Shown here piece after piece: positions 8,401 through 16,391 of a DNA stretch of 64,000 bases (positions within the stretch are counted from its first letter, which is position 1; each line of letters begins with the position of its first letter). Location of the stretch: contig JAXJZF010000004.1 in assembly GCA_036306585.1 (NCBI GenBank), positions 62,001 through 126,000 of the forward strand, written 5' to 3'. The notes under the pieces were generated by a model. The model saw only the letters and a program-made list of their open reading frames with translations. It searched no databases and was not told where the DNA came from. The translations under genes and the position numbers were made by a program. The stretch is from Aphodovivens sp036306585 (lineage in GTDB: Bacteria; Actinomycetota; Coriobacteriia; Coriobacteriales; Eggerthellaceae).

Positions 8401-9051
8401 GTGCTCGTAGCAGTAGGCTTGTTCATCATCTGCTTCCTTCTGGGGTCCATCCCTTGGGGGCTCATCATATCCGAGGTGTTTTTCCATAAGGACATCCGCA
8501 AGGAAGGATCGGGAAACATCGGCACCACCAACGCCATGCGCACCATGGGCAAGGTGGGCGGTGCGGCGGTGTTCGTGCTGGATTTCGGCAAGGGCCTGCT
8601 TTCAGGTTTCCTCGCAGTGCTGGCATGCTGGTACCTGGTTCCCGGCGGCGGGCTGACGCCCGAATCGCCGCTGAGCTACGCCACCTACGAAGGCGTCGCC
8701 TTCCTAGGCTGCGTGTGGGGGCATATCTTCAGCCCGTGGCTCAAGTTCAAGGGCGGTAAGGGCATCGCGGTGGCGGTGGGGTGCATCTTCTTCACCTTCG
8801 GCCCGGTGGGCGCCCTGATCGAGCTCGCTATCTTCATCGTGGTGGTCGTCGCGACGCGCTATGTTTCGGCCGGCTCGCTGTCGGCGGCCGTGGCCTGTCC
8901 GTTCGTCTCGCTGTACTTCTTCTGGGGCGAGTGGGCGGCATGGGCGATGTGCGTGATCGCCGCCATCACGGTCATCTGGGCGCATCGCTCCAACATCGGC
9001 AGGTTGCGCGCCGGCACCGAAAACAGGATCGGCTCTAAGAAGAAAAGGTAG
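8401..9051 (+). CDS. plsY: Glycerol-3-phosphate acyltransferase PlsY
   Basis: PlsY transfers the acyl group from acyl-phosphate (made by PlsX, encoded at 55848) to glycerol-3-phosphate, the first step of phospholipid synthesis. The 216-residue membrane protein has about five membrane segments. All three conserved loops are present: GSGNIGTTNAMR, FKGGKGIAVAVG and AHRSNIGRLRAGTENR. The GTG start follows GGAGAAGGGG by 6 nt. It lies 6 bp before gpsA, which supplies its glycerol-3-phosphate substrate, so the pair forms a functional unit. Confidence 0.95.
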   Translation: MLVAVGLFIICFLLGSIPWGLIISEVFFHKDIRKEGSGNIGTTNAMRTMGKVGGAAVFVLDFGKGLLSGFLAVLACWYLVPGGGLTPESPLSYATYEGVAFLGCVWGHIFSPWLKFKGGKGIAVAVGCIFFTFGPVGALIELAIFIVVVVATRYVSAGSLSAAVACPFVSLYFFWGEWAAWAMCVIAAITVIWAHRSNIGRLRAGTENRIGSKKKR

Positions 9052-9057
9052 TCCGTC

Positions 9058-10053
9058 ATGAAGATCGCGGTTATCGGTGCGGGGTCGTGGGGCACCGCGC
9101 TTTCCCAGCTGCTTGCCAGGAACGGCCATAATGTCAGCCTGTGGGCGCGCCGGCCCGAGGTGGTGTCCGCCATCAACAAGGAGCACCGCAACCCGCGCTA
9201 CCTCAGCGACGTCCAGCTTCATGACGACGTGGTGGCCACCCTCTCCCATGCCGACGCCGTGCTGCGCGCTCGTGCGGTGGTGGTCGTGACGCCTTCCAAC
9301 CTGCTACGCGGGGTGGCCCGGGCGCTTGCCGACTGCGTCGACTCCAGTTTCCCCGTCATCATCTGCTCGAAGGGCGTCGAGGAGGGTTCGGGCTTGCTGC
9401 CTCACGAGGTGTTCGCGGGCGAGATGGGCAACCCCGAGCGCATCGCGGCGCTTTCCGGCCCAAACCATGCCGAGGAGGTCATCCGGGGCATTCCCTCGGG
9501 CACGGTCATCGCCAGCCAATCCGCCGACACGGCGCAGCTGTTCCGCGACGCGTTCTCGGGATCGGCGTTTCGCTGCTACACCAGCTCCGACATCACGGGC
9601 GTGGAGCTGTGCGGGGCGTTTAAGAACGTCATCGCCATCGCCGTGGGCATCAGCTATGGCATGGGCTTTGGCGACAACACCGCCGCCATGCTCATGACGC
9701 GCGGCATGGCCGAGATGAGCCGCCTGGTCGAGCAGGCGGGCGGACAGCCCCTCACGTGCATGGGCCTTGCCGGCGCGGGCGACCTCATCGCCACGTGCAC
9801 GTCCGAACATTCGCGCAACCGCAGGTTCGGCAAGATGGTGGCCGAGGGAAAGACGCTCGATGATTTCACCGCCGAGACCCATATGGTGGCCGAGGGTGCC
9901 CTGGCGTGCCGCAACATAGGCGCACTGGCGTCCCATTACGACGTGGAGCTTCCTATCCTCGATGCCGTGCGCCAGGTGGTGTGGGAAGGCGCCGACCCCA
10001 TCGTGCTGGGCAAGATGCTGGCCGAGCGCCCTCTGAAGCCGGAATTCTACTAA
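9058..10053 (+). CDS. gpsA: NAD(P)H-dependent glycerol-3-phosphate dehydrogenase
   Basis: GpsA reduces dihydroxyacetone phosphate to sn-glycerol-3-phosphate in the cytoplasm, feeding PlsY. The N-terminal Rossmann motif is GAGSWGTALSQLLARNGH. The conserved SKGVEEGSG, LSGPNHAEEV and GAFKNVIAIAVGI (catalytic lysine region) segments follow, then GLAGAGDLIATCTSEHSRNRRFG. The 331-residue length is normal. The ATG starts 6 bp after plsY. It ends 18 bp before the end of a convergent gene, with no strong terminator seen between them. Confidence 0.96.
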   Translation: MKIAVIGAGSWGTALSQLLARNGHNVSLWARRPEVVSAINKEHRNPRYLSDVQLHDDVVATLSHADAVLRARAVVVVTPSNLLRGVARALADCVDSSFPVIICSKGVEEGSGLLPHEVFAGEMGNPERIAALSGPNHAEEVIRGIPSGTVIASQSADTAQLFRDAFSGSAFRCYTSSDITGVELCGAFKNVIAIAVGISYGMGFGDNTAAMLMTRGMAEMSRLVEQAGGQPLTCMGLAGAGDLIATCTSEHSRNRRFGKMVAEGKTLDDFTAETHMVAEGALACRNIGALASHYDVELPILDAVRQVVWEGADPIVLGKMLAERPLKPEFY

Positions 10054-10071
10054 GCCGGCAGGAGAGCGTCC

Positions 10072-10596
10072 CTAGCTTCGAAACGCCAGATCGCGCTCCA
10101 TGCGCAGAAGCGCCTGCTTGACGTCTGCCGCGCGGCCCGAGCCCAAGGGCGCCCCGGTGGCGCCCACCACGCGATGCGCCGGCACCACGATGGCCAAGGG
10201 GTTGCTGCGGACGGCGGAACCCACCGAACGGTGCGCGCCGGGCCGCCCCAGCATCCGCGCCATATCGGCGCAGGTGAGCGATTCGCCGTAGGGGATCTCG
10301 CGCAGGGCGTTCCACACGAGCTTCTGGAAGGCGCTGCCCGTAGGGGCCAGCTCCAGGTCGAAGGAGCGCCGTTTGCCCGCCAGGTATTCCAAGATCTGCG
10401 TTGCCGCCTCGTTGGCGGCTGCGGAGGGCTTGCGCGTTCCGGGAAGTGCAACCTCGCCGAGGGCGATGTCGGTGATGGCGTTGCCCTCGCTCCTGATGGT
10501 GAGGGGCCCGTGCGGCGTGCGGTAGACGTAGAACAGCCCGTCGGCCCCGCCGCGGGGCGCGGGCTTGCGCGAAGGATGCTGCGACGATGCTGCCAT
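10072..10596 (-). CDS. Ogt-like O6-alkylguanine alkyltransferase homologue lacking the catalytic cysteine (ATL)
   Basis: The protein has the two-domain fold of O6-alkylguanine-DNA alkyltransferase: an N-terminal domain (FYVYRTPHGPLTIRSEG) and a C-terminal DNA-binding domain with VWNALREIPYGES and the recognition helix VGSAVRSNPLAIVVP. The acceptor motif normally reads PCHRV, but here it is PAHRVVG, and codon GCG confirms alanine. It therefore cannot accept alkyl groups in the usual way and belongs with alkyltransferase-like (ATL) proteins, which bind alkylated guanine and hand it to nucleotide excision repair; an Ala variant is known in Thermus. The ATG at 10596 follows a perfect AAGGAGG with 7-nt spacing. 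Length is 174 residues. Confidence 0.85.
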   Translation of the reverse strand: MAASSQHPSRKPAPRGGADGLFYVYRTPHGPLTIRSEGNAITDIALGEVALPGTRKPSAAANEAATQILEYLAGKRRSFDLELAPTGSAFQKLVWNALREIPYGESLTCADMARMLGRPGAHRSVGSAVRSNPLAIVVPAHRVVGATGAPLGSGRAADVKQALLRMERDLAFRS

Positions 10597-10624
10597 GTGC
10601 GCGTTCCTCCTTCCGATCCCCCTC

Positions 10625-10630
10625 ATTATA
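10625..10630 (-). promoter_or_regulatory. Likely -10 element (TATAAT) for the alkyltransferase-like gene
   Basis: Read on the minus strand, TATAAT lies about 29 nt upstream of the start codon, giving a short leader with a perfect ribosome-binding site. No good -35 was found. Confidence 0.45.
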
Positions 10631-10792
10631 GGCCGAATGGTTGCGGCTTCGCTGCGGCGTTGCGCCGTAATAGTTCGGAAAACGGCCCGAGGGGTGCGTG
10701 TCGGTGCGCTAGAATGAGCTTTTGGGAAAACTCGCTGCGGCACCGTGCGTCGTGGCGGGAGGCAATTGAAGGCAGCACGTGAGGAGCCGCGC

Positions 10793-11500
10793 ATGTTCGA
10801 ACCGGTGAAGATCGCACCATCCATTCTGTCCGCCGACTTCATGTCCATGGGCCAAGACATCGCCTGCATCGAAGCCGCGGGCGCGGGCTGCGTGCACGTC
10901 GACGTGATGGACGGGCATTTCGTTCCCAACCTGTCGATGGGCGTGCCGTTGGTGAAGCAGCTGAAGAAGGCGACGAAGCTGCCCCTCGACGTTCACCTGA
11001 TGGTGTCGAACCCACTCGAGCAGATCCCTTGGTTCGCCCAGGCGGGCGCCGACTCGCTGACGGTGCATGCCGAGGTGCTCTACGGGGACGCCCTCGTGCG
11101 CGCCGTGGAGCTTATCCATGAAGCGGGATGCAAGGCGGCGGTCAGCCTGAAGCCGAAGACGCCGGTGGAGACGCTGCGCCCGGTCCTCGCCGACCTCGAC
11201 ATGGTGCTGATCATGAGCGTGGAGCCCGGGTTCTCGGGGCAAAGCTACATCGAGGGCAGCCACCTGCGCGTGCGCCAGGTGGCGCGGATGGCCTGCGAGC
11301 TGGGCGCATCGCCGCTCATCCAGGTGGATGGCGGTATCGGGACGGCAACGGCGCCGCTGGTGGTGGCCGAAGGCGCTGACGTGCTGGTGTGCGGCAACGC
11401 CGTGTTCGCCGCCGACGATCCCGCGGCTGCGCTGAAAGCCGTGCAGGCTGCTGCCGAGCAGGCGCGCGTCGATGCCATCGCGCAGGGCGGGGGGCGCTAG
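10793..11500 (+). CDS. rpe: Ribulose-phosphate 3-epimerase
   Basis: Rpe interconverts ribulose-5-phosphate and xylulose-5-phosphate in the pentose phosphate pathway. The 235-residue TIM barrel shows the family signatures: APSILSADF, HVDVMDGHFVPN, DVHLMV, IMSVEPGFSGQSYI and QVDGGIGTATAP. The metal ligands H and D in VHVDVMDGH and DVHLMV are in place. The ATG follows GAGGAG by 6 nt. A TAGAAT -10-like box lies at 10710-10715. The gene is followed after 3 bp by a cysteine desulfurase, so they form an operon, although the two enzymes have no obvious shared pathway. Confidence 0.95.
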   Translation: MFEPVKIAPSILSADFMSMGQDIACIEAAGAGCVHVDVMDGHFVPNLSMGVPLVKQLKKATKLPLDVHLMVSNPLEQIPWFAQAGADSLTVHAEVLYGDALVRAVELIHEAGCKAAVSLKPKTPVETLRPVLADLDMVLIMSVEPGFSGQSYIEGSHLRVRQVARMACELGASPLIQVDGGIGTATAPLVVAEGADVLVCGNAVFAADDPAAALKAVQAAAEQARVDAIAQGGGR

Positions 11501-11503
11501 CCC

Positions 11504-12706
11504 ATGGTCTTTGACGCGCAACGCTACGTGTACCTGGATTGGGCCGCGACGGCGCCGCTGTGCCCGGAAGCTGCCGAGGCGATGGCGCCGTACCTGGTTC
11601 CCGGCCGGGCCAACATCGCGCTGGGCGCCAACCCGAACTCCCTGCACAGCCCGGGCCGCGCCGCGTTCTCGGCGTTCGAGCAGGCGCGCTCGGCCGTCGC
11701 CCGCGCCATCGGCGCCCATAGGCCCGACGAGGTGGTGCTCACCTCCGGCGCCACCGAAGCCGACAACGCCGCGCTGGAGGGCATCGTCCATGCCGTTGCG
11801 CAGCACAAGCACGCCGAGCCCTCGCAGCTGGGTATCGTGGTGTCTGCCATCGAGCACGAAGCCGTGCTCGAGCCGGCGCGCCGCCTGGAAGCGGAAGGCT
11901 ACCGCGTCGCACGGGTGGCACCCGATCGGCAGGGCTTCATCACGCCGAAGGCGCTTCAAGCCGCGCTCGAGGGCGTCGGCGGGGCTGCGTTGGTTTCGAT
12001 CCAAGCGGCCAACAGCGAGGTGGGCAGCATCCAGCCCATCGCCGAGCTCGCGAATACGGCGCACGTCGCCGGGGCGCTGTTCCATACCGACGCCGTGCAG
12101 GCGCTGGGAAAGTGCCCGGTGAACATGCGCGAATGGGATGTGGATGCGGCGTCGTTTTCCGCTCATAAGGTGGGCGGCCCCAAGGGCGTGGGTGCGCTGT
12201 ATCTGAAGGCGCGCACCCCGTTCTCGGCGTTTTTGCTGGGCGGCGGGCAGGAGGCGGGCCGCAGAGGCGGGACGCAGAACCCCTGCGGCGCTGCCGGTTT
12301 CGCCGCCGCCTGCGCTGCCGCCACGGCGTCGCTTGAAGCCGAAGCCGCCCGCCAACGCGTGCTGCGCGATGAGCTGTATCGGCGCATGACGGCGTTTCCC
12401 GGCGTGCGCGCGACGGTGGAGGTTGAGCAGGGCAGCACGCGTTTTCTGCCCAATATCGTGCACGTTTTGGCGGACGGTTTGGAAAGCCAGACGATGATCC
12501 TGCGCCTCGATTCGATGGGCTTCGGCGTTTCGGGCGGGTCCGCCTGCGCGTCGCATTCCCTCGAGGCGAGCCATGTGCTGCGCGCGATGGGGGTTTCATC
12601 GGATGCGGCGCAGGGCGCGCTGCGCATTTCGATGGGCCGCGGCACGACCGAGCAGGACGTCCAAGCGTTCCTGTCGGCGTTCGAGCGCTGCCTGGCGTGG
12701 GAATAG
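11504..12706 (+). CDS. Cysteine desulfurase (NifS/IscS family)
   Basis: A PLP enzyme that takes sulfur from cysteine for Fe-S clusters or tRNA thiolation. The 400 residues include TSGATEADNAALEG, the PLP contact FHTDAVQALGK, the PLP-binding lysine K222 in SAHKVGGPKGVG, and the acceptor cysteine C348 in GGSACASHSLEASH. The active-site loop is short, close to the NifS/IscS type but without the long IscS loop. No iscU or thiI gene is adjacent, so the sulfur acceptor cannot be named. It starts 3 bp after rpe and runs on to a PHP-domain gene. Confidence 0.92.
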   Translation: MVFDAQRYVYLDWAATAPLCPEAAEAMAPYLVPGRANIALGANPNSLHSPGRAAFSAFEQARSAVARAIGAHRPDEVVLTSGATEADNAALEGIVHAVAQHKHAEPSQLGIVVSAIEHEAVLEPARRLEAEGYRVARVAPDRQGFITPKALQAALEGVGGAALVSIQAANSEVGSIQPIAELANTAHVAGALFHTDAVQALGKCPVNMREWDVDAASFSAHKVGGPKGVGALYLKARTPFSAFLLGGGQEAGRRGGTQNPCGAAGFAAACAAATASLEAEAARQRVLRDELYRRMTAFPGVRATVEVEQGSTRFLPNIVHVLADGLESQTMILRLDSMGFGVSGGSACASHSLEASHVLRAMGVSSDAAQGALRISMGRGTTEQDVQAFLSAFERCLAWE

Positions 12707-12742
12707 CGCCGTGTGCGCCTGCGTGCTGGGAGGCGGCAGCGG

Positions 12743-13585
12743 GTGCGCGGCATGAAGAGGAAGGATCGGGGGTTGGAGCTGGTCAGCTGTCATACGCATA
12801 CGGTGTATTCGGGTCATGGCGAGGGCTCGGTGGAGGAGCTCGTCCGCGCCGCCGAGGCCGCCGGCGCCGCCACGCTCGCCATCACCGAGCACTACCCGCT
12901 ATCCGCCGCATGGGACCCTGACGGCACCGTTTCGATGTCGAAGGATCAGGAACGCAGCTACTTGGAGGATATTCGCCGCTCCTGTGCGCTCCATCCGCGG
13001 CTCGAGATCGTGCGCGGGTGCGAGGTCGATTGGTTGGGGGCGGGGGAGGACCGCGGCCTCACGCGCGATTCCTTCGCGGAGTACGCATGGGTGCTCGGCT
13101 CGGTCCATTTCCTCGACGGATGGGCGTTCGACGATCCGGCGCTGGTGGACACATGGGCCGAGCACGGCAGCGTCGACGACATCTGGCGCCGCTATTTCGA
13201 AGTGTGGTGCGAGGCCGCGGCTTCGGATCTGCCCTTCGACGCGATGGCGCACCCCGACCTCATCAAGAAGTTCGGCTTCTTCCCTTCCTTCGACCCGCAG
13301 GGCCTGTACCGGCAAGCGGCGGAAGCTGCAGCGAGCGCCGGCCGTATGGTCGAGGTGAACACGGCGGGGGCCTACTATCCCTGCGCCCAGATGTACCCCG
13401 CGCCCGATCTGCTGGCGGAGTTTTGCCGCGCCGGCGTGGAGTGCTCGGTGGGCAGCGATGCCCATGCGCCGGAACTGGTTGTTCGTGGAATAGAGGACGC
13501 GTATCGGCTGATGAGCCAGGCGGGGTACCGCTATGTGACGGTGCCCACGCCCGACGGCGACCGACGCCGCATCCCCCTGGAATAG
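12743..13585 (+). CDS. PHP-domain phosphatase, histidinol-phosphatase-like
   Basis: A polymerase-and-histidinol-phosphatase (PHP) domain protein, a metal-dependent phosphoesterase. Metal ligands are seen in CHTHTVYSGHGEG, ITEHYPL, GCEVDW, GSVHFLDG, MAHPDLIKKFG and the closing GSDAHAPE. The architecture matches HisK-type histidinol phosphatases, but no other his genes are near, so the substrate is uncertain. The start is ambiguous: GTG at 12743 has GGGAGG 9 nt upstream and was taken, and ATG at 12752 is the alternative. The gene lies about 40 bp after the cysteine desulfurase and 16 bp before the Nif3-like gene. Confidence 0.85.
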   Translation: MRGMKRKDRGLELVSCHTHTVYSGHGEGSVEELVRAAEAAGAATLAITEHYPLSAAWDPDGTVSMSKDQERSYLEDIRRSCALHPRLEIVRGCEVDWLGAGEDRGLTRDSFAEYAWVLGSVHFLDGWAFDDPALVDTWAEHGSVDDIWRRYFEVWCEAAASDLPFDAMAHPDLIKKFGFFPSFDPQGLYRQAAEAAASAGRMVEVNTAGAYYPCAQMYPAPDLLAEFCRAGVECSVGSDAHAPELVVRGIEDAYRLMSQAGYRYVTVPTPDGDRRRIPLE

Positions 13586-13601
13586 AAAGCGAGGAGATAA
13601 C

Positions 13602-14486
13602 ATGGCTATCATCATCGAAGATGCCCTGGCGAAGCGCAACTCGGGAACGCTTTCGAAGCAGGCGCGTCCGTTGACCGTGGGTGGGTTGGAACAGGCGCTG
13701 CTGGCGCTGTATCCGGCGGAAGACGCCGAGGAATGGGATCGCACGGGCATCAGCGTGGGGGATCCTGCGGATCTCGTGACGGGGGTTGCCGTCGCGCTCG
13801 ATCCCACTGTCGAGGCGGTTCATGCTGCTGCGACGGCCGGCGCCAACGTGCTGCTCACGCATCATCCGTCGTTCATCGCTCCCATCGATTCGTTCAAGCC
13901 CGCGGCTTCGGTGGCGCAAAACCCCGGGGCGCTTGTATGGGCCGCCATCAAGGAGGGCGTGAGCCTGGTGAACTACCACACCGCGCTGGACGTGAGCTCC
14001 GACGCGCAGAAGATGCTGCCGAGCATGCTCAGTCTGGAGTTCCAGCAGGTGCTCGACCCGCTTCCCGGCAAGGCGGGGAAGGGCTACGGGCAGGTGTGCA
14101 CCATCGGGAAAAGCGACAGGTCACTCACTTTGGCGCAGCTCGCCGCGCGCTGCACCTCGGTGTTCGGCCGCCAGCCGCGCGTGTGGGGCGACTTCGATCG
14201 CAAGCTGGGGCGCGTGGTCACCACGACCGGTTCTGCGGGCGATCTGGGCCGGCTGTGCCTTGCGGCGCATGTTGATTGCATGATCGCCGGCGAAGTGAAG
14301 TACCATGAAGCGCTGGCGCTCGCCGAAGCGGGGCTGGCCATCATCGAACTGGGGCATGACGTCTCCGAGCTGCCGTTCACGGCGGTCCTGGCTTCGGCCT
14401 GCCAGCGCATCGGCGTGCCGGAGGAGAACATCAAGGTGCTGGATCAGGGCGGCAATTGGATGCTGCCCGAGTCGGTGCGCATGTAA
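13602..14486 (+). CDS. Nif3-like dinuclear metal centre hexameric protein
   Basis: A member of the Nif3/YbgI/DUF34 family, which forms hexameric rings with a two-metal site; a GTP-cyclohydrolase-like or metal-insertion role has been proposed but is not settled. Metal-site motifs are present: NVLLTHHPSF, NYHTALDVSSDA, MIAGEVKYHEALA and ELGHDVSELPF. At 294 residues it has the core domain plus about 20 extra N-terminal residues. The ATG follows GCGAGGAG. It is paired with a zinc-ribbon coiled-coil gene 24 bp downstream, a pairing seen in many actinobacteria and Firmicutes. Confidence 0.9.
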   Translation: MAIIIEDALAKRNSGTLSKQARPLTVGGLEQALLALYPAEDAEEWDRTGISVGDPADLVTGVAVALDPTVEAVHAAATAGANVLLTHHPSFIAPIDSFKPAASVAQNPGALVWAAIKEGVSLVNYHTALDVSSDAQKMLPSMLSLEFQQVLDPLPGKAGKGYGQVCTIGKSDRSLTLAQLAARCTSVFGRQPRVWGDFDRKLGRVVTTTGSAGDLGRLCLAAHVDCMIAGEVKYHEALALAEAGLAIIELGHDVSELPFTAVLASACQRIGVPEENIKVLDQGGNWMLPESVRM

Positions 14487-14510
14487 GGAATAAACGCGAA
14501 AGGACAGCGG

Positions 14511-15230
14511 ATGCAAGCAACACCCGAGCAAGTAGCGGGCTTGATCAAGCTCCAGCAGGCCGATCTGACACTGCTGAAGACGCGCAAGCAGTTCGAAGAA
14601 CTTCCCCAAAGGGGCCGCATCCTCGAATCGCGCACGAAGCGCGAACAGGTGAAGAAGAAGCAGGAGCAGGCCGACGAGCTGCGCCGCAAGGCCGAAGCGG
14701 AGGTCTCGAAGCTCGAGGACGAGGATGCGTCGCTGTCCGACAAGCAGCATCAGGTCCAGCAGCTCATCGACGAGGCGCATGGCGACTATCGCAACGTGGA
14801 GTCGCGCACCAAAGAGCTCAACGGCATCGCGAAGCGTCGTTCCGCGATCGAGGAGGAGCTCGGCGCCAAGGCCGAGGAGCTCGAGAAGATCGAGGGCGTG
14901 GCGAAGCAGATCGACCAGGCGCTCGTGGTCCTGGACAAGCAGGAGCAAGAGGCCACGGAGTCCTTCCAGAAGGAAGGCGGGGCACTGCGTGCCGCCATTA
15001 TGCAGCTGGAGGCTAAACGCTCCGAGCTCGCGCAGGCGATGGGACAGGAGCTGCTCTCGTCTTACGAGAAGATCGCCGCCCGCTGCGGCGGCGTGGCGGT
15101 GGCTGTGCTGAACGGCGACACGTGCGGCGCGTGCCGCATGCCCATCGACCACGGCAGGCTGATGGAGGTGAAGCGGGATGCCCCGCTGGGAACGTGCCCC
15201 CATTGCAAGCGCCTGCTGGTTATTCAGTAG
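14511..15230 (+). CDS. C4-type zinc-ribbon coiled-coil protein (CdsZ / DUF164-like)
   Basis: A 239-residue protein made of a long antiparallel coiled coil (residues about 10-190, rich in Glu, Lys and Gln) and a C-terminal zinc ribbon with C205, C208 (CGAC) and C229, C232 (CPHC). It matches the zf-RING_7/DUF164 group that commonly follows nif3-like genes. The function is unsettled; binding to RNA or ribosomes has been suggested for relatives. The last gene of the plus-strand run, it is closed by the strong terminator at 15251-15286. Confidence 0.85.
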   Translation: MQATPEQVAGLIKLQQADLTLLKTRKQFEELPQRGRILESRTKREQVKKKQEQADELRRKAEAEVSKLEDEDASLSDKQHQVQQLIDEAHGDYRNVESRTKELNGIAKRRSAIEEELGAKAEELEKIEGVAKQIDQALVVLDKQEQEATESFQKEGGALRAAIMQLEAKRSELAQAMGQELLSSYEKIAARCGGVAVAVLNGDTCGACRMPIDHGRLMEVKRDAPLGTCPHCKRLLVIQ

Positions 15231-15250
15231 CTTCGTTCGATAGCGGGAAT

Positions 15251-15286
15251 GCGAAAGGCCCTCGGTAAACGCCGAGGGCCTTTCGC
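15251..15286. terminator. Bidirectional terminator between the zinc-ribbon gene and rpmB
   Basis: A perfect 15-bp stem (15251-15265 with 15272-15286) with a 6-nt loop. The outer arms GCGAAAG / CTTTCGC give T-rich runs on both strands, so it can end transcription from either side. Confidence 0.85.
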
Positions 15287-15320
15287 CTTGCAGGACGTGA
15301 TAGGGAGCCTTTCAGAATAC

Positions 15321-15422
15321 AAGAAGACCCGAGGAACGGCGATGCACCATGGGAGCTGCGCGAAACGCTCTGCGTTGTGCGGGGAGCTCGGATCGGCGAA
15401 GCGCCGTGCCTCGGGTCTTCTT
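15321..15422. ncRNA. 102-nt long-stem structured element downstream of rpmB
   Basis: AAGAAGACCCGAGG (15321-15334) pairs perfectly with CCTCGGGTCTTCTT (15409-15422). After one mismatch ACGGCG pairs with CGCCGT, giving about 20 bp in all. The enclosed 60 nt hold a further stem (GAGCT / AGCTC) with a nested AACGC / GCGTT hairpin. It lies between the convergent terminator and the rpmB stop. It may be the rpmB 3' end, a processed RNA or a small non-autonomous repeat. No family is recognised. Confidence 0.4.
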
Positions 15423-15462
15423 CGCGGACGGGCGCAGCGGCGCGCCCTCGGTGGGCCGGCGA

Positions 15463-15654
15463 CTAAGCGCGGGTGACCTTGCCCGACTTCATGCAATTGG
15501 TGCAGACATTGGCCTTGCGCACATGGCCCTTCTCATCGCGGATGGTGATCTTCTGCACGTTCGGACGGAACATGCGGTTGGTCACGCGATGCGAGTGGCT
15601 GATGCTGCGGCCAGCAGAAGGGGCCTTACCGCAAACTTCGCAAATCTTCGACAT
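15463..15654 (-). CDS. rpmB: 50S ribosomal protein L28, zinc-binding form
   Basis: L28 of the large subunit, 63 residues. It is the C+ paralogue with two CxxC pairs (C5/C8 in CEVCGK and C51/C54 in CTNCMK), so it should bind zinc. The central SISHSHRVTNRMFRPNVQ motif is typical of L28. The frame is open 17 codons further upstream, but the ATG at 15654 gives the canonical MSKIC start and follows GGAG. It is transcribed from the strong minus-strand promoter at 15732-15761, divergent from asp23, the usual arrangement near recG. Confidence 0.96.
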   Translation of the reverse strand: MSKICEVCGKAPSAGRSISHSHRVTNRMFRPNVQKITIRDEKGHVRKANVCTNCMKSGKVTRA

Positions 15655-15731
15655 AGTTCTCACTCCATCATGCTCGGGTTCGGTTCCGCATCTGCGCATG
15701 CGCAACCGTTCGATGACAAAAAAGCCTACCT

Positions 15732-15761
15732 ACTATAGCACAACCGCGCTATACTCAACAA
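15732..15761 (-). promoter_or_regulatory. Promoter of rpmB, TTGTTG-18-TATAGT with extended -10
   Basis: On the minus strand TTGTTG (15761-15756) and TATAGT (15737-15732) are 18 bp apart. The -10 is preceded by TGC, making an extended -10 (TGCTATAGT). Transcription should start near 15725. Confidence 0.7.
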
Positions 15762-15942
15762 GTATTTTTCGTGGAGCCCCTTCATGCCCATTCATGCCCT
15801 CTGCGTGATTTCGCATGGGGTTTCCAATCCGATCTGCCGCTTGCGGTATACTTTTTCGCGTATATGTGATTCGAGGTCTTGCAGCGCTCCCAGCCGGCTT
15901 CGGCTCGGGCGGGAGCACTGCTTTCGAAAGGGAGGATGCGAC

Positions 15943-16290
15943 ATGGGTGCACAGATCCCGGGCAACCTGCATGTGGCCAACGACGTGCTCGCCGACATGG
16001 TGGGCAACGCCGCGCTGGAATGTTACGGCATCGTCGGCATGACGGCTCCGACCGCCGTCGACGGCATCGCGAAGATCCTGCCGGCATCGCGCTTGCGCCG
16101 CGGCGTGGTGGTCACCACCACCGAGGTGGGCGTCCATGTGGAGCTGTACGTGGTCATCGAGTACGGCACCAACATCAACACCGTGTCCCAAAACCTCATC
16201 GACCAGGTTTCGTTCGTGCTGAAGGAGTATGCGCGCGTGCCGCTCGACGGCGTCGAGGTGCACGTGCAGGGGGTGAAGGTGCGCCGCTAG
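15943..16290 (+). CDS. Asp23/Gls24 family envelope protein
   Basis: A 115-residue Asp23-family protein. The core is NDVLADMVGNAALECYGIVGM, then VVVTTTEVGVHVELYVVIEYGTNI and a helix ending in GVEVHVQGVKVRR. Family members are membrane-associated and linked to cell-envelope stress. The start is set by GGGAGGA 6 nt before the ATG at 15943, although the frame is open from 15784. It is the first gene of the conserved asp23-fakA-recG-rsmD-coaD run. A TATACT box at 15847-15852 may be its -10, but the -35 is poor. Confidence 0.88.
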   Translation: MGAQIPGNLHVANDVLADMVGNAALECYGIVGMTAPTAVDGIAKILPASRLRRGVVVTTTEVGVHVELYVVIEYGTNINTVSQNLIDQVSFVLKEYARVPLDGVEVHVQGVKVRR

Positions 16291-16391
16291 CCGGCTCGCA
16301 GCCATCCGACGAGTAGGAAACGCAGGACGCAGCGCGCTGCGAGCGTGCCTTTTCGGCGCGCCGGCGTCCCAGGAGAAATTGGAAACCCACC

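Noticed and set aside
10709..12574. A 621-codon minus-strand frame opposite rpe and the cysteine desulfurase
   Set aside because: It is antisense to two intact enzymes and is a composition artefact rich in Arg, His and Gly.
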